Source: Campylobacterota bacterium (GTDB lineage Bacteria > Campylobacterota > Campylobacteria > Campylobacterales > Sulfurovaceae). From it: a DNA stretch of 5,222 nucleotides. A program made the position numbers and the translations under genes. Below, piece after piece: positions 1-4,786 of this stretch. The stretch covers positions 1-5,222 of the forward strand of contig JAADDP010000048.1 of NCBI GenBank assembly GCA_013153825.1. Reading direction: 5' to 3'. The notes under the pieces were generated by a model that was not told where the DNA came from, made no database searches, and worked only from the letters and a program-made list of their open reading frames with translations. Positions within the stretch are counted from its first letter, which is position 1; the number at the start of each line of letters is the position of its first letter.

Positions 1-30
1 GGTAGTGTTGATAGGGAGGTTTGGGGGTAA
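1..30 (+). CDS. Possible 3' end of a convergent gene (nine codons plus TAA)
   Basis: Frame 1 is open from the window edge and ends in TAA at 28-30, reading GSVDREVWG. The other two + frames fit worse: one has stops at once and the other runs deep into the neighbouring gene. The + strand here is purine-rich (GTT GAT AGG GAG), as in the + strand genes at the other end of the window, and it turns pyrimidine-rich just after base 30 where the minus-strand gene begins. That switch is the main argument for coding. Too little is visible to name a product. It would end 2 bases from the stop codon of the convergent 445-residue gene. Confidence 0.4.
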   Translation, partial: GSVDREVWG

Positions 31-32
31 TC

Positions 33-1370
33 TTAATCGATTACATTCCCATTTACCTTCAGTTCTCCTCCTCTCAACTCAATATCATACACCTTTTTTC
101 CATTTACATCCATAGGTTGAAGTATCATCATCATAACTATAGCATTCATATTGCTTGATATTACAGATAGAAGCTCATTTGATAGCTCAATATTTAATTT
201 TAGATTTAAGATATCGGTTATATTCTCCAGAGTTAATGAGCCACTTTTACTACTATCAAGTGATGATTTTAACTTTAGCTTGAAGCCATCTATCTCCTGA
301 TTATCATATTTAATAGTCGATATTGATATATTCGGTATATCTATATGGAAATTTGAATCTGCTAACCTGTTAACTATGGAGAGTATCGTATCTGATGAGT
401 TAAAACCTATTGAGTTATTCATTAACTTTTCGAAATCATCGGAGACTCTATTATCGAAGTTTTTAATATCTATATCTAACTCTACACCCTTTAGAGCTAT
501 TAAAAAATCTCCATCTTTAGATATATCGACCTCTTTAATACTACTCTTAGAGAGTGATGATATTAGGAACTTATCTCTCTTTATGTCCGTTGTATCTCCA
601 GATATATCTTTAAAATTAAATAGGTATGTTTTCCCCATATCTATACTTTTGACCTTAAAGTTATTTAAGTTGAAATGTGTAACCTTATTGAAATCATCTA
701 GTGGTCTCTCTATATCTGCATTAAAGCCTAAGATAGAGATGTATATATTGTCCTCCGGAATATTGAGTTCCATCCTCTTTATATTCTGGGTTACATTCTC
801 AATCTCCATATCATCTAAATCTCCATTGAAGCTGAAGCCTTCTACTATCAACTCTCTATCTATCTCTATATCTTTAAGATATCCATCGAAAGCTGTTGCC
901 AACTTATTCACCTCAATATGGATTAGTACTGCTCTGTTACTCAACATACTCTTCACCCTATCAATTGCACTCTCATCTCCACTATCTCTTAGGGCGATAT
1001 CGATAATATCTGGGAGCTTTATGGGGTATATATCTACGGCTATAGCTTTAGTTGGAGAGGGGTTATACTCCATATCGAGACCTATTACCATTCCTCTCAT
1101 GATATTAATTGATTCAATATCTACATCTTTAACTCCTCTACTGATTAAATAATTTGCTATCCTCTCCGTATCGTTAAAATCTATCTCAAAATGCTCTCTT
1201 GAACTATCTATCTCCTCCTTTTGAATCTCAAAGCCGTTACTCTTTAGAGTCACAATCTGACTATTTATACCATCTTTTATCTCTTCTGTTATCTGTCTAG
1301 AGCCGACTGTGAAGTAGTAAAGTACTCCTACTAGAACCATAGCAAGAGAGGTTAATAGTGCTTTTTTCAT
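33..1370 (-). CDS. Membrane-anchored periplasmic protein, possibly DUF945/YdgA-like
   Basis: Complete 445-residue gene with no cysteine. The N terminus MKKALLTSLAMVLVGVLYYF is a positively charged start followed by one hydrophobic segment (about residues 4-22) with no clear cleavage site, so it is probably a signal anchor with the rest in the periplasm. The body is polar, rich in Asp, Ile, Ser and Asn, with many alternating hydrophobic stretches that suggest extended beta structure. The last residues (VYDIELRGGELKVNGN, about 427-442) resemble the strand-turn ending 'L.dG.l.vNG' known from the DUF945/YdgA family of inner-membrane-linked proteins. This resemblance is weak and from memory, so the family call is inference. 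The start is firm: TAAGGAG (1376-1382 on the complement) lies 5 bases before the ATG, and the anchor begins there. It follows dnaG on the same strand after a 145-base gap that holds its own candidate promoter. I see no catalytic motif and give no function. Confidence 0.85.
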   Translation of the reverse strand: MKKALLTSLAMVLVGVLYYFTVGSRQITEEIKDGINSQIVTLKSNGFEIQKEEIDSSREHFEIDFNDTERIANYLISRGVKDVDIESINIMRGMVIGLDMEYNPSPTKAIAVDIYPIKLPDIIDIALRDSGDESAIDRVKSMLSNRAVLIHIEVNKLATAFDGYLKDIEIDRELIVEGFSFNGDLDDMEIENVTQNIKRMELNIPEDNIYISILGFNADIERPLDDFNKVTHFNLNNFKVKSIDMGKTYLFNFKDISGDTTDIKRDKFLISSLSKSSIKEVDISKDGDFLIALKGVELDIDIKNFDNRVSDDFEKLMNNSIGFNSSDTILSIVNRLADSNFHIDIPNISISTIKYDNQEIDGFKLKLKSSLDSSKSGSLTLENITDILNLKLNIELSNELLSVISSNMNAIVMMMILQPMDVNGKKVYDIELRGGELKVNGNVID

Positions 1371-1375
1371 AAAAA

Positions 1376-1382
1376 CTCCTTA
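1376..1382 (-). promoter_or_regulatory. Ribosome binding site of the 445-residue gene
   Basis: Read on the minus strand this is TAAGGAG, 5 bases before the ATG at 1370. It is the strongest Shine-Dalgarno in the window and fixes that start. Confidence 0.85.
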
Positions 1383-1390
1383 GAAATTTA

Positions 1391-1399
1391 GTTATATCA
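1391..1399 (-). promoter_or_regulatory. Candidate extended -10 promoter for the 445-residue gene
   Basis: The minus strand reads TG-A-TATAAC, matching the TGnTATAAT form typical of Campylobacterota sigma-70 promoters, which often lack a clear -35. The predicted start is about 1384, giving a 14-base leader that contains the SD. A second TTGATATA copy lies 29 bases further upstream (1422-1429) and could be a tandem -10. The call rests on motif and spacing only. Confidence 0.5.
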
Positions 1400-1454
1400 A
1401 TAGAAAAATTAAGTGGTTATCTATATCAAAATATATTAAAATAGATGCAACTCA

Positions 1455-1476
1455 ATAAAATCTGTAACAATTTTAT
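1455..1476. repeat. Short AT-rich inverted repeat downstream of dnaG
   Basis: ATAAAAT and ATTTTAT form a perfect 7-base inverted repeat around an 8-base loop, 40-61 bases past the dnaG stop. No run of T follows on the minus strand and the stem has no G or C, so it is a poor intrinsic terminator. In DNA this AT-rich it may be chance. Confidence 0.25.
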
Positions 1477-1515
1477 CAAGAAAAGTCTATTTTTTCAAGA
1501 AGATGGGGGCTTATG

Positions 1516-3207
1516 TTATGAAACTTTCACATCAATAGGGAGCTGATTATCTAAAATTTTGCCCCTCTTAAGGTTTGGAATTATATCTGTAGTTATCTTT
1601 CTCATAATATACTCCTTATCTCCATAAGGTATATCTCTCTTATGGAGTATCTTTCGCTTTATCGTACCATACTTAACAACCAGTAGGTTGCATACCATTC
1701 TCTGTAGCTCTTCACAACTTAGAGGCATATAGCATCTATCTCTAATCAACTTAATCACCTTTGGATTCTCCAGCTCCCCCTCCATGATTGCATCATATAT
1801 ATCTCTATATCCACTAAATAGGTAGTTTCTATCTACTCCATCTAAAATATCTACCATTTTTGGATTCTCTATTAAGGTCTTTAGGATATTTAGAACACCT
1901 AAATCTGTACACTTATTGGTCTCTATAACTACTCTTCGTGGCTCATCCTCTCCTCTATCCCCTCTTCTATTTTTTGGATAGAATATATCCTTTGATATGC
2001 CAAGTAGAGATGATGCGAGTGGAATTGACTCCTCCCTCACAATCTCACTAAGTTTTGATAGATATGATTTTATCTCATTAAATGCTTTCTCTTTTTTAAA
2101 TGGGTTGCTGAGGTCATATGAGTTTATGATACTCTCCATAGTAAATCTAATTAGAGCTACACCCCCATTTAATATATCTCTTAAACCATCTATATCTCCA
2201 TCGGAGACCATATCTGCAGGGTCTTTTCCATCTGGAAAGAGGACAACTCTCCCATCAATTCCACTTGTGCTGAGAAGCATACTCGCTTTGAATCCAGCCT
2301 CTATTCCAGCTCTATCCCCATCATATGCCAATATAACCTCCGGCTCTCCCTTTCTAAGTAGAGGTATATGCTCCTTTGTTAATGCTGTTCCGAGGGTGGC
2401 AACACTATTCTTAAATCCAGCCTGATGGAGTAGAATTACATCTAGATACCCCTCTGATACTATAATTTTACCCTCTCTATATATCCTACTTTTTGCAAGA
2501 TGATATCCATATAGTATCTTAGATTTATTGAATAGTTTTGTCTGAGGAGAGTTTATATACTTTGCAGGATTATCGGCTCTTAATGCTCTACCTCCAAAGC
2601 CTACAAGCTTTCCACTATGTGAGTGGATTGGAAATGTAACCCTATTTGTTAGCCTTGCGTAAAATTTTCCATCTCTATTTGATAATACCCCAACATCTTT
2701 CGCCTCCTCCATGGATATTAGGTTTCTCTTGAGGAAATCTAGAAGCTCATATGAGCTACCTGAGTATCCAACCCCAAACTCATCAATAGATTTCTGCTCT
2801 AAACCTCTAGATTTTAGATATTGGTTTACATCTCTACTATCCGATAGCCTCTCCCTATACCACCTCTGCACCTGATTTAGTATCTTATAGCTATCTACAC
2901 TCCTATCTCTCCCCTCTACATATTTTAGTGGGAAGTTTATAATCTCTGCAATCTTCTCTATAGCCTCTGGATACTCCAGCCTCTCATACTCCTTCACAAA
3001 GGCAATTGCATCTCCACCCTTTCCACAACCGAAACAGTTGAATATCTGTTTATCTGGGCTGACTACAAAGCTTGGGGTCTTCTCTGCATGGAAAGGGCAG
3101 TTTGCCTTATAGTTTACACCACTCATCTTCAGTTCGATATAGTGGGATACTATATCTACAATATCTACTCTACTTTTTAACTCTTCTATCGATGCTCTAT
3201 CTATCAT
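1516..3207 (-). CDS. dnaG: DNA primase DnaG
   Basis: Complete 563-residue bacterial primase, which makes the RNA primers for leading and lagging strand synthesis with the replicative helicase DnaB. All expected parts are visible. The CHC2 zinc finger has Cys37, His40, Cys58 and Cys61, with the hallmark NCPFHAEKTPSF. The RNA polymerase domain carries GFGGRAL (203-209) and KYINSPQTKLFNKSKILYGY (216-235). The TOPRIM metal site has SEGYLDV with Glu252, AYDGDRAG with Asp296 and Asp298, and DPAD at 329-332. A charged linker (about 411-427, Arg/Asp/Glu-rich) leads to a C-terminal domain of about 135 residues, the expected helicase-binding region, which is poorly conserved as usual. The length fits the compact primases of Campylobacterota. 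The start MIDRASIEELKSRVDIVDIV matches the usual DnaG N terminus, although no SD precedes the ATG. No rpsU or rpoD is adjacent, unlike in E. coli. It lies 63 bases after the 134-residue secreted-protein gene. Confidence 0.98.
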   Translation of the reverse strand: MIDRASIEELKSRVDIVDIVSHYIELKMSGVNYKANCPFHAEKTPSFVVSPDKQIFNCFGCGKGGDAIAFVKEYERLEYPEAIEKIAEIINFPLKYVEGRDRSVDSYKILNQVQRWYRERLSDSRDVNQYLKSRGLEQKSIDEFGVGYSGSSYELLDFLKRNLISMEEAKDVGVLSNRDGKFYARLTNRVTFPIHSHSGKLVGFGGRALRADNPAKYINSPQTKLFNKSKILYGYHLAKSRIYREGKIIVSEGYLDVILLHQAGFKNSVATLGTALTKEHIPLLRKGEPEVILAYDGDRAGIEAGFKASMLLSTSGIDGRVVLFPDGKDPADMVSDGDIDGLRDILNGGVALIRFTMESIINSYDLSNPFKKEKAFNEIKSYLSKLSEIVREESIPLASSLLGISKDIFYPKNRRGDRGEDEPRRVVIETNKCTDLGVLNILKTLIENPKMVDILDGVDRNYLFSGYRDIYDAIMEGELENPKVIKLIRDRCYMPLSCEELQRMVCNLLVVKYGTIKRKILHKRDIPYGDKEYIMRKITTDIIPNLKRGKILDNQLPIDVKVS

Positions 3208-3213
3208 AACACT

Positions 3214-3221
3214 TATATATA
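3214..3221 (-). promoter_or_regulatory. Weak candidate -10 element directly upstream of dnaG
   Basis: The minus strand reads TATATATA ending 6 bases before the dnaG ATG. Depending on register, the start of transcription would fall 0-2 bases before the ATG. There is no upstream TG and no SD in the 63-base gap. An alternative TATAAA lies at 3236-3241 on the complement. Read-through from the gene upstream is equally possible. Confidence 0.25.
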
Positions 3222-3270
3222 CTATTTTTGGTTAAACTTTATACGGTTTTGGTATGAAAAGGTTAGATTT

Positions 3271-3675
3271 TTAGATTGACATTGCCACTTTTATGTGAGC
3301 CTTTTTATCCTCTATCTTTATTGAGTTCTCCTCTCTATTAACTTCAGCCAATATATCTACAGATATCTGAACATCTTTAGAGACCTTATAGTTCATGCAG
3401 ATACCACACAGACTCTTACTATTTGATATCTTTTTAAACTTTGCATATTGAAGTATCTTTTTAAAAGTTGATGTTGAGTTATCCCTATCTCTCTTGATAT
3501 CTTCAGTAATATCAATACCTCTACCCTCTTTAGATGGTCTCAATTTAGCTATAGCTCTCTTTGGATATACACCCCCATCAATACCCAACATATGGTACTT
3601 ATTTGACTCTATGGAGTCTGCAAATAGACTTGTAAAACCGATAAGTATAATAAATGCTATATAATTTTTAACCAT
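3271..3675 (-). CDS. Small secreted protein of unknown function with a CxxC
   Basis: Complete 134-residue gene that I do not recognise. The start MVKNYIAFIILIGFTSLFA-DS is a good Sec signal peptide, with likely cleavage after Ala19, so the mature product of about 115 residues should be periplasmic or secreted. The middle is strongly basic and charged (about residues 39-84), followed by a single CxxC, Cys90-Gly-Ile-Cys93. That pair could form a disulfide or bind metal, but neither a thioredoxin fold nor a heme motif (no CxxCH) is apparent. The C-terminal 30 residues alternate Ile/Val with charged residues, suggesting beta strands. AAAGGG 5 bases before the ATG supports the start, as does the signal peptide. 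It sits between the transpeptidase and dnaG genes on the same strand. The open frame, signal peptide, SD and purine-rich coding strand all argue that it is real. Confidence 0.8.
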   Translation of the reverse strand: MVKNYIAFIILIGFTSLFADSIESNKYHMLGIDGGVYPKRAIAKLRPSKEGRGIDITEDIKRDRDNSTSTFKKILQYAKFKKISNSKSLCGICMNYKVSKDVQISVDILAEVNREENSIKIEDKKAHIKVAMSI

Positions 3676-3680
3676 CTTAA

Positions 3681-3701
3681 CCCTTTCTTTAATGGATTAT
3701 A
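3681..3701 (-). promoter_or_regulatory. Promoter -10 and ribosome binding site of the 134-residue gene
   Basis: On the minus strand a perfect TATAAT (complement of 3696-3701) is followed by AAAGGG (complement of 3681-3686). The predicted transcription start is about 3689, a 14-base leader with the SD near its 5' end. The distance from -10 to ATG is identical to that of the 445-residue gene. The -35 position (3719-3724, GATTAA on the minus strand) is not consensus and lies inside a palindrome. Confidence 0.6.
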
Positions 3702-3717
3702 ACTATAATTAACTTTA

Positions 3718-3739
3718 TTTAATCTTAAGAAAGATTAAA
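3718..3739. repeat. Perfect 9-base inverted repeat in the gap after the transpeptidase gene
   Basis: TTTAATCTT, loop AAGA, then AAGATTAAA. It lies 23-44 bases past the transpeptidase stop and over the -35 position of the next promoter. The stem has only two G-C pairs and no T run follows on the minus strand, so a terminator is doubtful. It could be an operator-like site for the 134-residue gene. The arm word AAGATTAAA also occurs at 4413-4421 in the divergent region. Confidence 0.45.
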
Positions 3740-3761
3740 ATTTGTTTATTTAGAACATTTT

Positions 3762-4391
3762 TTATTTTCCGGTGTAACTATATAGTAGAGCATCCCTCAA
3801 TTTTTTAAAAACCTCTCTCCTATCTATTGGTCTAATTGCAAAACAGCCTAAACTTCTACCTCCAGAGTTAACATACCATGCAGTGTGGAGAACGATATCT
3901 CTTCCACCCACTTTTGGAGACATCCCAACCTTTCTATTGCTCTGCTCTAACCCTATAATTGGGAGATAGTTATATCTCTTCTTAAATGTCAATCCCTCTT
4001 TTGAGCCAACCTTAAAAAATCCATATGGAGTCATAAAGCTATCTTTCTCATTACTTGAACGCCAGACTCTACCCCCTTTTGCCCCAGAACGGAGTCCATG
4101 GGCAATCTTATACCTGTAGACCCTACCGTCGGATAACCTAATTATATAGAGTCTTTTAGTATTAAATACCTTAGTGTAGTCGGCAATTGCTAGATAGTCT
4201 CTAGATAGAGAACTTCTTATCTTATATTTTTTATAGTAGTAGAATGTCTTTCTTAGAGCCTTATCATCAATATCCGAACTCTTAGAGACCTTTCTATATA
4301 TCATATCTAGATGTCTATCCGAGTAGTACTTTGGACTCTTACCAAAAGAGTATATGGATAGGAGGAGTAAAAATGTAAATATGTATCTCAT
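3762..4391 (-). CDS. Secreted L,D-transpeptidase of the YkuD_2 (PF13645) type
   Basis: Complete 209-residue gene. Residues 1-17 (MRYIFTFLLLLSIYSFG) form a Sec signal peptide, so the enzyme should act in the periplasm. The catalytic motif is plain: HTAWYVNSGGRSLGCFAIRP (169-188), with His169, Ser180 and the nucleophile Cys183, the only cysteine in the protein. This is the H...GRSxGC form of the 'murein L,D-transpeptidase catalytic domain' family rather than the shorter classical YkuD spacing. Upstream, DYTKVFNTKRLYIIRLSDG (71-89), the AHG at 97-99, and a Ser/Asn-rich stretch leading to TPYGFFKVG (121-129) also fit the family. Members act on peptidoglycan peptide stems by L,D-transpeptidation or carboxypeptidase activity; which one applies here cannot be told. 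No peptidoglycan-binding or SH3 domain is present; residues 20-70 are basic and Tyr-rich. The signal peptide fixes the start, yet no SD precedes it. It is divergent from the 89-residue gene across 122 bases. Confidence 0.92.
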   Translation of the reverse strand: MRYIFTFLLLLSIYSFGKSPKYYSDRHLDMIYRKVSKSSDIDDKALRKTFYYYKKYKIRSSLSRDYLAIADYTKVFNTKRLYIIRLSDGRVYRYKIAHGLRSGAKGGRVWRSSNEKDSFMTPYGFFKVGSKEGLTFKKRYNYLPIIGLEQSNRKVGMSPKVGGRDIVLHTAWYVNSGGRSLGCFAIRPIDRREVFKKLRDALLYSYTGK

Positions 4392-4400
4392 TTGGTAAAT

Positions 4401-4409
4401 GATATATCA
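4401..4409 (-). promoter_or_regulatory. Candidate extended -10 promoter of the transpeptidase gene, near-leaderless
   Basis: The minus strand reads TG-A-TATATC, ending 9 bases before the ATG. Standard spacing puts the transcription start at about 4394, leaving a leader of roughly 3 bases and no room for an SD. The bases before the ATG (ATTTACCAA) contain no purine-rich site. Motif-based only. Confidence 0.4.
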
Positions 4410-4434
4410 AGTAAGATTAAATTTTTCTTGATAT
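4404..4434. repeat. Inverted repeat in the divergent intergenic region
   Basis: ATATCAAG (4404-4411) and CTTGATAT (4427-4434) form a perfect 8-base inverted repeat with a 15-base centre that contains AAGATTAAA. The left arm overlaps the candidate -10 of the transpeptidase gene, so a regulator bound here could affect that gene. Chance is possible given the AT content. Confidence 0.35.
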
Positions 4435-4451
4435 TAAAATTAGATTTTAAT
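4433..4451. repeat. AT-only hairpin in the divergent intergenic region
   Basis: ATTAAAAT, loop TAG, ATTTTAAT: a perfect 8-base stem with a 3-base loop, followed on the + strand by more T. Its stem is entirely A-T. It overlaps the end of the preceding inverted repeat and lies 63 bases upstream of the 89-residue gene's ATG. Function unknown. Confidence 0.3.
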
Positions 4452-4498
4452 TTTTATTAAAAGCTAAAAGTGAAACTATTCACATATATTATTAAAAA

Positions 4499-4507
4499 TG
4501 GCATAAT
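4499..4507 (+). promoter_or_regulatory. Extended -10 promoter of the 89-residue gene, predicted leaderless
   Basis: TG-G-CATAAT matches the extended -10 TGnTATAAT at all but one base. The usual 6-base spacing after the hexamer puts +1 at 4514, exactly the A of the ATG. The upstream DNA is AT-rich with T tracts, as is typical of Campylobacterota promoters, and no clear -35 is present. No SD lies between this element and the ATG. Confidence 0.5.
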
Positions 4508-4513
4508 CACTAT

Positions 4514-4783
4514 ATGAAAAGATTAGAGAGAGAGTTAAAGAGGATTAAGGTTGATTTAGAGATGAGGGAGAAGAGAAGGGGTAATATCTCCCCCATCAGC
4601 TATGGTAGTTTCAGTAGTGAGCAGGATTGTCTATGCACCGATAGGGGTGGAGAGTATAAGGTTCTATATAGAGAGTATAGAGATGCTCTATCGGTTTGTA
4701 ACTCAACTCTAAAGGAGTTGGGTATAAGATTAAAAATATACCCATGTAGATATGTTCGCGGGTGGCACATTTCAAAAGGATAG
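4514..4783 (+). CDS. Small cysteine-containing protein of unknown function
   Basis: 89 residues; I do not recognise it. No signal peptide or membrane segment, so it is probably cytoplasmic. Residues 1-22 are highly charged (MKRLERELKRIKVDLEMREK then RR) and likely helical or coiled-coil. Residues 49-70 look like a second amphipathic helix. There are four cysteines, Cys39 and Cys41 (a CxC), Cys62 and Cys78, which could bind metal, but the spacing matches no family I know. The start is uncertain: the ATG at 4514 has no SD but sits at the predicted +1 of a promoter. An in-frame ATG at 4562 (Met17) has a weak AAGG 11 bases upstream and would remove most of the first helix. Codon use (AGA/AGG, ATA) matches the neighbours. 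The TIGR02757 gene follows 3 bases after the TAG, in the same frame, so the two are almost surely co-transcribed. Confidence 0.7.
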   Translation: MKRLERELKRIKVDLEMREKRRGNISPISYGSFSSEQDCLCTDRGGEYKVLYREYRDALSVCNSTLKELGIRLKIYPCRYVRGWHISKG

Positions 4784-4785
4784 GA
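4774..4785 (+). promoter_or_regulatory. Ribosome binding site of the TIGR02757 gene inside the preceding gene's end
   Basis: AAAAGGA (4774-4780) covers the last two codons of the 89-residue gene, followed by TAGGA. AAAAGGA is 6 bases from the TTG at 4787 and 9 from the TTG at 4790. The placement suggests termination-coupled initiation and supports a TTG start, since no ATG or GTG lies nearby in frame. Confidence 0.65.
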
Positions 4786-4786
4786 T

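Noticed and set aside
376..1152. Long open + strand frame (258 codons) opposite the 445-residue gene
   Set aside because: It is a shadow. ATA, AGA and GAT codons on the minus strand read as TAT, TCT and ATC on the other strand, which keeps the antisense frame open. The product is a Ser/Ile/Leu-rich string with no family features, no SD, and a pyrimidine-rich coding strand unlike every real gene here.
1410..1480. Small regulatory RNA or riboswitch between dnaG and the 445-residue gene
   Set aside because: Only weak A-T stems are visible, with no G-C rich helices, no recognisable riboswitch core and no terminator. The gap is explained by an ordinary promoter and SD.
1477..1506. Direct repeat of TCAAGAA-like words after dnaG, considered as part of a repeat array
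   Set aside because: There are only two imperfect copies (TCAAGAAAAG and TCAAGAAGAT) about 18 bases apart, with no third copy and no matching spacer length. Chance similarity in AT-rich DNA is enough.
1997..2425. Open + strand frame (142 codons) opposite dnaG
   Set aside because: It lies entirely antisense to the conserved primase polymerase domain. Its Ser/Pro/Leu-rich translation reflects the complement of dnaG codons, and no start signal precedes it.
3718..3739. Intrinsic terminator for the transpeptidase gene
   Set aside because: The hairpin is perfect but has only two G-C pairs, and on the minus strand it is followed by TAAAG, not a T run. It is kept only as an inverted repeat.
3271..4391. 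dnaG, the 134-residue gene and the transpeptidase gene as one tight operon or a dedicated system
   Set aside because: Gaps of 63 and 86 bases, a strong TATAAT before the 134-residue gene and no overlapping stops and starts argue for separate or loosely linked transcription. The products have no evident common function.
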